Shown here piece after piece: positions 1 through 11,100 of a DNA stretch of 64,000 nucleotides. The stretch is from Allium sativum (Eukaryota; Streptophyta; Magnoliopsida; Asparagales; Amaryllidaceae). The stretch is from NCBI GenBank assembly GCA_030737875.1, contig CM060910.1, positions 71,742,501-71,806,500 on the forward strand, given 5' to 3'. Each line of letters begins with the position of its first letter. The first letter of the stretch is position 1. Below the pieces are notes generated by a model. The model was given only the letters and a program-made list of their open reading frames with translations. It had not been told where the DNA came from and searched no databases. A program made the translations under genes and the position numbers.

Positions 1-451
1 AAGACTATTGTCTGACTCAAAGTTTTATGTTTCAACTTATTACCTTGGGTTGTTCATCCAGTCGTGGATGGGCAGACTAAGTAACAGGTAATGCTTTAGT
101 GAGGACGACGATGCTGATCGATAACGAGCAGGAGGCTCACGTACCAGTTTTACTACTATCTAATAATTGGGCTTCCACTATTTCTTTTCTGAGTGATGTA
201 ATGAGGCAACATTGTATAAACACCATTTCCAAGTTTGTGGATATTACATTATGCTTGTATGAAAGTCTTGTGTTTCTGCTTCAGTATTACTACCTATTGT
301 ATATGTTCTATTATATTTTATCCTTGCGTTGTGAGTTTGCGACAGATTCCGCTTGTGTTTACCTACTTTGATGATCGTCCATGACTGCCTGGCACATCCT
401 TCAGCGCATTATTCTCCTTGTATAGTGCGGGGGTTATGGGCAGTCATCACA
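1..451 (+). mobile_element. 3' part of a gypsy-type LTR (J family), cut by the window edge
   Basis: This stretch aligns end to end with 59372-59827, the last ~455 bp of the solo LTR J, with scattered substitutions and short indels. It ends in ...TCATCACA at 451, matching the ...CGTCACA end of J. No primer-binding site follows, so it is either a solo LTR or a 3' LTR. Its 5' half and its target duplication lie outside the window. What follows (452-587) looks like the end of an older LTR, so this copy probably inserted into element F. Small open frames here are incidental. Confidence 0.8.
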
Positions 452-1261
452 GAGTAGACCAATGGAAAATTTTATCGAACCATTATAATTCTTTAGTGTT
501 CTTTTCTTTATTGTTTTTAGTTTTCTCTCTTCATATCTTATTCTTTGTTTAACTCTGCTGGGTGTTGACATCATTTTTGTACCAACATTTTGGTACTTTA
601 ATTGAGAGTACTTTCAACTGCTGACTGACAAATGTGAACCCTTGATTTGGAAGTTTGGATCTTAGAGAAATGGTTAGACAATCAAACAAGGGAGCTCTTG
701 GAGATATGAGTTGCCATAAAGGGAACTAAAATGCATCCTCTGAAGTTGAAGCTATTCAACCCTCTATCAGTATAACTAGGAAATAGATGGGGGTATTGAT
801 TAAGAAAATGCAAGATAGGATGCTTGCACGATAAGAGGAGATAGTTGAAATTTTCTAGTAGGAAAGAAGGATGAGCATGAGGTATTGGAAATCAGAAAAA
901 AGGACAAGAAATATTACCTAACGGGAAGGAGAATGGAGGAGAAAATAAGGAGAAATCTCGGACCAAGCTGAGGGATCAATACTAATCCTCAATAATGGTC
1001 GGTACCGAACTCCATAATTAGAGGATTGTTGCCTAGGTTAATCTTAGTGGAAATGTCCATCCTTCAATGATTGATGTTAAGCGTATTATAACAAATCAGA
1101 ACGTGGAGGTACAACCAAAGGAGTATGTGTTGAAACACCCTCGGGGCAAGTTGAGAATCTGGTCTGGAGGCTACACACTTGGATGAGTATGAAAGGCTTG
1201 TGAAGTTGTTGTGTTGAATTATGAGAGACTAATTACCTTACAACTGTTCAGAGGATGTCAA

Positions 1262-2130
1262 TAGGAGTCCATTTACTTTGGACATCAATCATACTAATAA
1301 CCCACCAAATTTAAATTACGAACACTTGAGACTTATGATGGAAATACAGGCTTTAAGCACATCTTCTGAGATATATTAGACATATGAAAGTGATGGAGGC
1401 ATCGATAGAGGAAATGGCATGATACTTTTTTGTATTTGATGGTATTGGTTGTGCTTTGATTTAGGTAGTAGGATGATTGTTATATAGGATGCTTGAATGA
1501 ATTGGAAGACAAGCTTATGAGATAGTTTCAAGTTCATATCTCATGACCAAACAATGTAGCGACATTGACAATGGTAAAATAAAGGGTAAGAGAATCCCTC
1601 AAAAATCTCTTAATAAGATTTAATGTGTGGTTTCTACGGTAGATAGGCTGAGTCCATCAACGGCGTTGGTGGTAACATTTTATGGAGTTATAAATAAAAC
1701 ATACTTCAAAGAGCCATTTGAATGAGATCCTCCAATGGATCTCGGGGAATTCTATCATGAGGTCGAAAGATTCCTATGGTAGGACGATTCAGAAACCGAT
1801 AAAGAAGAGGTAAGTAGTATGAAAGGCAAAGGGAAATTTGGGGAATGGTCCATGAGAGATAAAGGAAAATGGATAATGAATATGATGAATCGAAGAAATA
1901 AAGGAGGGAACCAAAGTTCTCTTTTTAGACTGATCTAAATGGGACATTAAAAAGGATTTATATAGATACGAAGGGTAACTCAACCATCAAAAATTAGCTT
2001 GGAGAGAGCATGGGAAGAGGGGACAGATATCTAGAAAGTATTTTCTATTCCATGAGCAAGAAAGGCATAGTGTTAATGATAGCAGGCGTCTCCTATATGT
2101 AATTGAGGATCACGACAGCGACAATAGACT
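1262..2130 (+). pseudogene. Broken retrotransposon gag of relic F
   Basis: Conceptual reading in shifting frames gives a gypsy gag pattern. An 'LETYDGNTGFKH' stretch sits near 1325, matching the usual 'YDGTTDPxDH' start of the retrotransposon gag domain. 'RESLKNLLIRFN' near 1590 matches the conserved '[KR]E-SL-x-RFN' segment. A 'YFLFHEQERHSVND' stretch near 2040 matches the 'YCxxHxxxGHxTxEC' knuckle with its cysteines lost. There are many stops and at least three frame changes, so it is non-functional. It aligns with the minus-strand gag of element E (31200-34400), including the 'DPP-DL-EFY-E-ER' segment near 1728-1775. Confidence 0.65.
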
Positions 2131-2584
2131 ACCGTGGTATGTAGTAAACATAAATGCGCTTATTGTACGGGAGCAATTATCAACCACAAAAATTGAGGCG
2201 GTTCTAGTTCAAGGTCGTATATCGTCATTTCTTTATCGCGATGACATAAAATAACTAAAAAACTAAACTGCTAAGTCAATACACATGTACATGATCTCTA
2301 TCGTCCCTTAAACATGTTTAGGGATGATGATAAACTGATATACCCAAAGTGGAAACCATAATTATTCGAGATCTGGTAGTTTTTGGTATTTATATAAATC
2401 CAATGAACGAATTCTTGGTTAATTACAATATAAAACACAAGTTCCATTGTCGAAGAGTGAGTGAATATGCTTATGGAATTTGGTCTAAGTCATTGAATGA
2501 GGGTCGATGTTGGAGATAGGAATCAATACCATATTATTCATATTAATTTCTGACCTGAGAGTCAAGACAAGAATGAAAGAGGTA

Positions 2585-2990
2585 TGTCACTTTGCTTGAG
2601 AGCGATAAGATTAGCTTACTTATTGTTTTGTCCCCTCACTAGAGAGTGAGCGGTTAGAGACCGATCCAGAGAGACTATGATCGTTCTAGATAGACCATGA
2701 CCACATGTTATATTCCATTCGAAGAAACACGGCCAAAGCGTAGAGATTATGCTACTTTGATGGAGAGCGATGGGATCAGCTTATTTGTCGTTGTTCCCTT
2801 TTACTATAGAGTGATTGAATGAGGTCCAACTAAGGCTCAGAGAGGCCATGGTCGGTCCCCATCAGGACCACCATGAAGAGTAGGTCACTTCACAAGAAAG
2901 CGATATGATTGGCCTACTCGTCGCTAAGTCCATTCATGAAAGAGAAAGTAGATTGGGCTTAATAAGAATCCGTAGACACCTCAGATTGAT
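2585..2990 (+). repeat. Degenerate tandem repeats, ~130-bp units, about three copies
   Basis: Three related blocks start near 2590, 2755 and 2880. Each carries a GAAAGCGAT/GAGAGCGAT box, a TTGGCCTACTCGTCG-like box and an AGAGAGTGA-like box. They sit downstream of the gag relic, where Tat-type elements often carry hypervariable repeats. Similar 'aagctcatt...tctcag' blocks occur in element E around 30340-30700. The copies are too diverged for exact unit borders. Confidence 0.5.
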
Positions 2991-3671
2991 TAAAAGAGAT
3001 AATGAGCTTGCTCATAATCCAAAGAGTCCGTTAGTTAGCTTAACGACTTCCAACGGTTGTGGATTTGGATAACGATTGGATGAGATCCCGAATTTTGGTA
3101 ACGATTCTGAGAGATTGCAAGTTTGGCTATCAGTCGAAGCAGTCAAAAATTTCAATAACAACCCAAAGAGATCGAAGTTTTGACATCTAATTACTAACTT
3201 CTAGGCATACACATGATGACTTATAACAATATGGCTCGCAAAACGATTGGAAGCAGGTTCAGCGATGGATGAAATACAGATTTTGGCATTTATTCTAAAA
3301 ACAAAATACACCTTCCTACCGCAAGGCATATTTTGGAGACAACTGTTAACCTTTCTTCAAACCAGGAAGTGCATGATTAGATTCAAATAAATAGATTTAG
3401 CAGTTATCGAGGTAGGAAGCTCGCAAAGGTGATTTATTATGCTTGGAAACCAAGTACAATCTAGATTATGAGGCTACAATCAAGCGATCCCAAGTGAAGA
3501 TATTTGAAAATCAACGAAGTATGTATTTACAATCCTCCTACATATAGGATCAGTATGGATCACTATAACCTTGAAAAACTTAAACCTGCAGTTCAACTCA
3601 TCAAAAATCGATCGATATATTTGAAAAAGTCCTAGGTAACTATATACACCAACTTCAAAAACACAACACTA

Positions 3672-4310
3672 ACATCAAGGCGAACCCCCATAGATAATCG
3701 CTGGATCCCAAGGAATAATCCTAGTGATCGGCACCTCTGTAGAAATTGACACCAATCATGTGTAGTTAAAGCGCTCAGTGGATCCAATGCGGCGGAGGTG
3801 CAAAAGGTTGTAGCAAGGATAAATCGAGGAAATAGCAGGATATAGCGGATGAGTCTAAAATAGCATATAAACCCGTATTTAATGCTTTTACAAATATAAA
3901 AATGATAAATAAATGGAAAATTAACATTTAACGTAATTATAATTATTGTATTCTTATTTTTTTTGAAAAGCATAAGCAAATATATGTAAATAAGTGTGAC
4001 CTTTTGTTTAGCTTGATTAAATTTAATGGAATATTGTAGTATTCTATATTCAGAAAAATATATGTTAAAAAATTATATTAAAAGATAATTTTATAAAAAT
4101 TACAATTTATAAATGTCATTTTAAAATTCATTTCTTTTATAGAAGATATAGCGGAATATAGCCGAAATATTGGGATATATCGGGAACATCGTAATATAAT
4201 GGGGCTTAAAGCGGAGAGGCTATTTCAGAGGCTCTTCGAAAATAGTGCGGTAGAAATCCTCTATACGATATAGCAGAGATATTGCGGGGTAATAGCGTGG
4301 CATAAAATGC
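3672..4310. mobile_element. Possible DNA-transposon remnant inside relic F
   Basis: The segment is flanked by an 11-bp direct repeat CACAACACTAA (3661-3671 and 4311-4321). It begins CATCAAGGCG and ends ATAAAATG. The edges are rich in ATAGCGG/ATATAGCG motifs (3830-3860 and 4140-4300), around an AT-rich core. A direct repeat longer than the usual 8 or 9 bp and weak terminal inverted repeats leave the class open; hAT or Mutator-type MITE are the candidates. The minus-strand open frame inside it (3632-3979) resembles nothing I know. Confidence 0.35.
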
Positions 4311-4726
4311 ACAACACTAAACTCAAAAATTGCTCGTATGGAGTTGATTTTCCTTAAGGGATCAAACCTTTGTAGGAAGGCACCATAGACGGATTATTAG
4401 CGGGATATTCACATGTGTTCCCTATAAATACAGAAATGCATGATGCGCTCTTAAGACCTTTTTTTTGGATCTATTTTCTTACTCCGTTATTCTCTAGGTT
4501 TTCATATTAATTGTATTATGCTCTCATATTTGTAATCTCACAGTATAATACAACATTACTTTAAGTGGATGAAGGCTAGAATACACTGTAATTCTTATGT
4601 ATTCATTTTTTCCTATTTTTGAATGTATGTTCTTCATATTTTTTTCTTTACTTCACCTTATTGGTGTGTTCTATGTTTCTATTGTCAACAATATCAAATG
4701 AATTAATGACTTTATTATAATATCTC

Positions 4727-4985
4727 TCTTGAGACCTTTTTTTTGGATCTGTTTTCTTACTTCATTATTCTCTGGGTTTACATATTAATTGTATTATGCT
4801 CTCATATTTGTAATCTCACAGTATAATACAATATTACTTTAAGTGGATGAAGGTTAGAATACAATGAATCATTGTAATTCTTATGTATTCATTTTTCCCT
4901 GTTTTTGAATGTATGTTCTTCATATTTTATTCTTCACTTCACCCTATAGGTGTGTTCTATGTTTCTATTGCAACACTATCAAATG
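4727..4985 (+). repeat. Second partial copy of the relic F LTR 3' end
   Basis: This segment repeats 4451-4700 at roughly 90% identity, including the CCTTTTTTTTGGATCT start, the GTATAATACAA box and the ...CAACAnTATCAAATGA end. The copy extends a few bases past the LTR terminus, so it is a local duplication rather than an independent insertion. LINE sequence begins just after it. Confidence 0.7.
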
Positions 4986-6703
4986 ATCTTTCGGTTTTAT
5001 CGCTCCTTGGCATCATCCTTCTTCTGGGGGTATAAGAACAATGCTAATCGCCACCATTGGATATCGTGGAATGTCATTTGTCGTCCCAAGAGCGAGGGAG
5101 GCCTGTGCCTCCGCAACCCTAAGGATTTCTGTACTGCTTTTGCTTGCAAGCTATGGGCGAGGTTTGAAGCGAGCGACTCCCAATGGGCATCGTTCCTCCA
5201 CGCTAAGAACCAGAGGCTTTCTAGTTTGAATTACACCAGTTTCCCATCCTACGCCAGTGAGATGTCGAAACGGATGCAACCCATGGAAGCGATATCATAT
5301 TCTCATGGCGGAGGAACTATCTAGGATGGCAACTCATTCTCGATTTCGGCTGCGTGGAATTCGGTGAGGTCTCTGAATGCTCGCCTCCACCTCTTTTCCT
5401 TTATCTGGGATGTTCGTATTCCACCTAAGATTTCTCTGTTTAAGTGGAAAAACATGCATGATGGTCTTCCACTTGACGAGAACCTTCAGAGGATAGACAT
5501 TCTTTTAGTTTCCCGGTGCATGTGTTGCTGTTCTGGTTCATTGGAAGCCAGTGTTCATTTGTTTTTCTTTGGCTCGAGTGCCAAAGCCGTCTGAATTTAT
5601 TTTTGGAATCTAGTGGGTTGCCGAAGTAATGCCGCTTCGCTTGTTGATTTTCTGAGTGCCTAGTGGTCAGGACCTCAGGGAAGTCAGTTCGTTCGATCCT
5701 TTTCCGTATGATTCATTGCCTCATCTACTGGCACGTCTGGTGCTCGCTGAATAAGGCAATGCTTGATGACGTGCCTATGGATCCTCCTACCATTATTCGG
5801 AAGGTAAGGAACGATGTTTTCCTTGCATTTCATGGTAGACTTTTCCGGGGATCAATTGGCTCCCGCTCAAGGACTCTAGCTAGTACTTTTGGTGTTACTA
5901 CGGTATGGCACTCTCCCAGAGCGAGAGTTGGTTGATTCTTAATTGTTTCCTGCTTCTCCTTAATGTCTCCACATGCTACACCCCTTCCCTCCCCCCTTTT
6001 AGATCTTATGTTGTTTGCTAGTACTGCAGTTCCTGAATTTACAGGTTTGGGATCTCACCTATTCTTGGACTAGATTTACTTGGTTCTGGAGGAGCTACTT
6101 TCATGTGGTGGTTTACTGGAGTCTTTTGGAGCTTGTGGAGTGTCGTTGTTTGTGTCTGTGCTAGAGCTTCCTTGAAGACCAGTTTTTTCCAACACTTAAT
6201 TACCCCCACTTAGGGTTAATAGGATGTTTCATCCGTCACCTGCGGAGCGAAGGTGTTTCCTTTTTCGGCCTGATTCCTACAGCTAGGTCGCTTGACTGAG
6301 ATCCTTGCCTTTATTAGTGGGCCTAATGGGGAGGCTGCTTGCTTAGCTAGCCGTGTCTCCTCGTTGTCGGAGGTACAGGTAGTTGATTTTTTATGTGTAG
6401 ATTACTTGGGGTAAAGATCTGGAGGGTCTTTACCTTCTTTGAGATGTTCTGTTCTTGTTGTATTTTATGTTTTGGAGAGGCTATTGTAGCGTGTAAGAGT
6501 AGATTTACTTCACTTTGGGTGGTAGTCTTGCCGAAACTCGATGGTGAAGTAAGATGGGCGGTGCTTTATTCAAAGCTCTTATATCTATCTTTCTATATGT
6601 ACATATAGTCTCTTCCGAGTAGATTATATTTTGGTTACCTAACAGGCATGTTGGCAGTTTTGTGGACCTTGTGTTCAGTTATATATAAATTTTCACTAAA
6701 AAA
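4986..6703 (+). pseudogene. 5'-truncated L1-type LINE: end of reverse transcriptase ORF and 3' region
   Basis: Plus-strand frames at 4995-5320, 5364-5594 and 5663-5935 give the end of a plant LINE ORF2. The first has 'SSFFWG...W.SW..IC.PKSEGGL..RNPKDF', the standard end of the RT thumb. Next comes the zinc-binding RT-associated domain ('FIWDVRIPPKISLFKWK', 'C.CC' with degenerate partners), then 'IHCLIYWHVW' (usual form 'I.W.IW..RN'). Frames are separated by stops and shifts, so it is dead. After 5940 the sequence is T/G-rich and non-coding. It ends in ATAAATTTTCACTAAAAAAAG near 6700, a plausible LINE tail. No clear target duplication was found. Confidence 0.75.
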
Positions 6704-7538
6704 AGTTTGATTCTGATGTGAGTTAGCTTTTGATGTGAGTTCTGCATAATTTGATTCAACAGTGGTACAGGAGATCTCAACAATACGATAGAAAAAGTTT
6801 TGAGAATTCCATTGGCAATGGCATTGACGTGGACACGGTATGATCAGGTTGCCGTATTAGACACTGATATTTTATGAGCTTAAGTTGGTCTTTGGAAATG
6901 TGGTAGTGTGTTGTAATGTTTCCTATTATCCAATGTTTGACCATCCTATAACCGTTAGGCATACCCCGTTCCAAGCTAGCTCTTCCTACGGCTTCCACTT
7001 TCAGCGTTCATGGCATTCGTCCAGATCATGAAATACCAATATCCAACCAAAACGTCGCCCACAATTCCTGAAACATAACAATCCTCAAAACTTGTAATTT
7101 GATCCAGACCTTAGTGGTCAATCACTTCTTCTATAGTTGAAATTTTCCATTTTGGTGAGCATATTCGAATCGCCGTTTTGATTGCTGATCCGACCAAACT
7201 TCGACCATCCAGCCTCAATTTTCAACAGGTTCTTCGAACGGTATCCAATTCGAATGAGCTGGATCTCGGAAGCAAACTATTTTCGCTCTGATCTCTTTTG
7301 TGAAGGAAGCATCGAGAAATGTGAAGCATGGAAACAATCTAAAACCTAAAGAGAAAGCAGCTATGGCCAGGGAAGAGAGGAAGAAAATGAAGTGAAAAGT
7401 AATAGAAGAAATATTTCCTCTTTTGACGAAAAGGTAATACATATCGCCACAACTTCTAATCGTCAATTTTTGCATCTTGATGACTTCTCTATGCCCGAAA
7501 CCGTTAGGCGTTAGCAGTCATGTTAGTACTAAACTTTA
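6704..7538. other. Intergenic, nothing identified
   Basis: Low-complexity to ordinary intergenic sequence. The pair of TGATGTGAGTT boxes at 6715 and 6732 is a short local duplication next to the LINE tail. The minus-strand open frames of 73 and 86 codons here have no recognisable domain and are not called. Confidence 0.5.
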
Positions 7539-7856
7539 GGTAGTGTTTGATTTACCGTTTTAAGTTTTGGGTTTTCATCCATACAAAAATGTGCACAACG
7601 CATGCACATCATGGAAAACAACCATTTTAGAAAATAAAACTAACACACAAAATAAAAAACAACTTTTATTAATTTTTCATGTTTTGAGAAATGAGAGAAA
7701 CATGAAGACCAATTCTTCTTTCCATGATTGTTTCATCCCCTCCGCGGTCCCCTTCATCTTCCTTTCATTCTACCATTCCTCCTTTCACCACTTTAATGTT
7801 TTGTAATTAATTTTGAAAACTAAAAACCCAAAACTCATTTTTAACCAAACACAACC
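7539..7856. mobile_element. MITE with ~33-bp terminal inverted repeats
   Basis: The left end reads GGTAGTGTTTGATTTACC and the reverse complement of the right end reads GGTTGTGTTTGGTTAAAA. Both continue into a GTTTTGGGTTTT box about 25 bp in. A TA lies immediately outside each end (7537-7538 and 7857-7858), consistent with a TA target duplication, or TAG if the ends are set differently. The 318-bp length, lack of coding capacity and inverted ends define a miniature element. The TA target suggests Tc1/mariner or PIF relatives, but the family is not recognised. Confidence 0.75.
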
Positions 7857-8163
7857 TAGAATCTGATAAGAGTAATACACATGCAGGTATAATCCGTGAT
7901 AAGAACAGTATCACTGTATCAGTAGACTAAACAAAAACTATGACAACACGAAAACAAATAACCGTGCCAACAGTACATGCATAAGCAATGCATCTGATAT
8001 ATACACAAGCATATAACCTAAACTAGAATTCAATCTCCCTACTAAGCTAAAACCAGTAAAACAACCCTGAACGCATTGAATGATCTACAAGTTCCAGTAA
8101 ATTCTTCTACGCAAATACAATCAATCCATCTACATTTTACCTGCAAATACGCATCATCAATAT
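7857..8163. other. Downstream flank of the amidase gene; possible terminal exon or 3' UTR
   Basis: This lies between the MITE and the last confident amidase codon. A donor-like AAAG|GTATGT sits at the 3' end of the last called exon (8214/8213). A possible acceptor, GCGTAG, lies on the minus strand near 8110, so a short extra terminal exon here cannot be excluded. No domain is visible. Confidence 0.35.
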
Positions 8164-11100
8164 TCACTTAAAATACCACTTCATTTCTAATAGCACTAAG
8201 ATAAAATACATACCTTTGATTACAAACGGATCGTGTGGGCCAAGATCATCTATTGGCGGCCTCCTTTTGTGATGATCTGTTACCGACTGGTATCCCATGG
8301 CCAGTGCTAAAGCCTGGATCATCATCACAATCATACCATGTACAAGTTTTGAGAACTTTTGTATAACATTGTAATATACCATCTTCAAATTTCATAATAC
8401 ACGCCCCCACTTTCCAAAAACAAATTTTTAAAAACACATCTAATTTTTGTTTTAAGGAGACAAGATATTTGCGGTTTTCACTGAAAAAACTGCAAACATT
8501 CATACTTCTGATCAATTAAAATGATTAAAGAAACTTGTGATTAAATTAGCTTTGATTTTAGAAATGAACCAGAAAGTTAATGGCAAAAAATAATTTCATA
8601 AGTTTAAATTTAAACATGTTTTGAGAAGGATTTTTCGTGTATTAAATCAGAATGTAAGGAACAAACACTAATTTTCATTTAAAGAAATTCAACAAAAGAG
8701 GGAACTTACAATATGATCATGATCTGGAGGTGCATATATCCCTAAACTTTTTGTCTTCCTTCTATTCGTACCACCATCAGGGGGTTCATCTATACTTTCA
8801 AATCCAGTAGGTAATACTAGGACTGGAATACCCACCAAATTCCCTAAACAAACTTTTTCCCAGTCAGTCGCACTGCCAATAAAAGCATCAACTGTAAAAC
8901 CTTCTCTAACTTCACGTATCAGTTTTCCTCTAACTCTCTGAGCCTGCATATAGTCAACTGCAGTGATCAGCCGAGCACGGCGTAGCTCGACTGGCCATTG
9001 ACATTGAGCTTCATACTCGTTATCATGGCCTAACCTCTGCCACCTGTCGAAATGAGATTGCATGTCCACGTCCATTGTGAAGTTGCAGATCGCTTTTACT
9101 GTTTTAACTGTGTAGTTTAGCTTGTATGGTACTAATTTAACACCCATCTTTGATAGAACGTGCACCACCTAAAATGGAAGGAAATGGTCAATCTTAAATT
9201 TGTTACATGTAGTTTGACTTTGATACTCTCGAAGGACCAATGCTAGAGTGACCCCCAATTAAAAAAGTCAAAAAATGAGGTTAAATACAATGAGGCGAAA
9301 ATTATGGAAGTGAGGGAAGTTCTCTATTTGTTCTCTCTTGGCTGCACATTTTGACAAAAGAGTTTGCATAAAGTATGGAATTCAGGGAGGTTCCAATTTG
9401 TTCTCTTTTGGCTGCACATTTTGACAAAAGAATTTGCATAAAGTAGAATCATTGCTATCAAAGGGCATGGGTCAGGAACATATACCAAATTATTAGGCAG
9501 CCTCTGCTCCCCACTCTCCAAGGGAAGAAAAAAGAAGAAGCTGTTACTTTTAGATGTACTTGTTCTCAAATTGTCACTAAAGGTAAAACAGTATGCTTGA
9601 TCCTTTGTTATAACTAATCAATAATCAGTTGGTGCAGCAGGTGCTGTAATTATATGAAAAACAAATAGCGAAATCTGAAACCAAAATTCGAATTTAATGA
9701 ATTAATCAAATTCTAAAAATTACAAAATATCAAGATCAAAGACCGAAACCAAAACGAAAACTTAACGTTATGGTAGAAGAGGTACATAGACTCACATCCA
9801 TATCTGCATCATCAAGATATCCAATAGTAAGCTTAGTTACGTCAACAGAAAATGGATCTCCGATTGCCACGTGTCGAGAGGAAGGGTCATCTGGATCCTT
9901 TCCCCGAATTGCATCTATGATGACTGCACAGTCTGCCGCATTTCTACAAAAAGGACCCAGCTTGTCCTATTCCATTATATTTACAACCTTCAGCTTAATT
10001 CTACATATATAAGAGAAGTGATGACTTGTTGAACAAAAGAATATATGAAATAAATACCAAGCTTTCCGATAAACTCATGACACCAGTTCTTCCAACTGAC
10101 CCAAAAGTTGGACGGAGGCAAGTAATTCCACATCGGGCTGCAGGGAGTGTCATGGACCCTGTGGTTTCCGACCCAATAGCAAAAGGTACCATTCCTTGGG
10201 AAAAATGATGAATGTTCATTAGCGTTCCACATAATATGTGTTTGCAACACATACATTCACGTTAAAAAAGAAGTTTGAAAAAAGAAATAATGAATACCTG
10301 CAGATGTGCAGGCAGCAGGCCCTGAAGAAGAGCCAGTAGAAAATTCTTCAATATTCCAGGGATTTCTTGTCCTTCCACCAAACCATATATCATCGTATGC
10401 TAATGACCCTGTAGCAAGCTTTGCTACCAGAACTGCTCCCGCAGCCTTTAATCTATAATTAAAGCATGATATTTTGAAGAAAAATTGAAGTATTTGAATA
10501 TACAAAAAATTGTTTGTATTTCATTATAGTGAGCTTGGTTTTCTAATCTCTAACTTAGATATCTCAGTTACTTCAAAGAACTTGTCGTTACTTTGGTTTT
10601 AACAATATTACTTGGAAGAAGGGTGCTGATTGACATCCCTCTTTAGTGGCGCTCTGTTAGCATTTCTACCTCTTTTCTTTTCTTTTTTGAACATGTTTAA
10701 TATGCATGTCATGAGGTTTGAACCCAACACCTCAACTGCTATTTGGACATGTATTTGTATCCATCATAACTCATAAGATAACTTTCACAAACAGGATAAA
10801 GGGTACTACTTTATAGTATTTCAAAATCAGTGAAAGGGATAGTTCAAATCAGGGTTAAACCATGTTTGTTAATGACTGATATGGACTCATTATTTTGAAC
10901 GGATTAGGAAATTTGAAGAGACCTCGTTTTTCTTATAAATATGATGATATCCATCACATAGCCGATCCCAACTTGTTTGGGAATAATGACTTCGTAGTAT
11001 TTGTTGTATATGTTATTCTTCACATAGATTAAAAAAAGCTACAATAAGTTGTGTAATTTAGCATACTTCAACTCAAGATATGATAAAGACACTAAAGTAT

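Larger units (their letters stand above)
452..4690 (+). mobile_element. Relic F: decayed gag-only gypsy element with LTR ends
   Basis: The 5' LTR end runs to about 587 (...ACCAACA). It is followed by a PBS-like stretch from 588 (TTTTGGTACTTTAATTGAGAG), the same kind of leader start seen in element E at 34464 and typical of Tat-lineage gypsy elements. A gag relic follows at 1262-2130, then a non-coding region with degenerate ~130-bp repeats (2585-2990). The 3' LTR has a TATAAATA box near 4421 and ends ...ATTGTCAACA at 4690; its last ~60 bp resemble 528-587. No pol domain was found. Stops and frameshifts are frequent. The start of the 3' LTR could not be fixed. Confidence 0.6.

Noticed and set aside
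7215..7475. 86-codon minus-strand frame downstream of the amidase
   Set aside because: No domain, no start context and no connection to the amidase exons.
10026..10208. Plus-strand frame within the amidase region
   Set aside because: It is the antisense shadow of the exon at 10058-10194.
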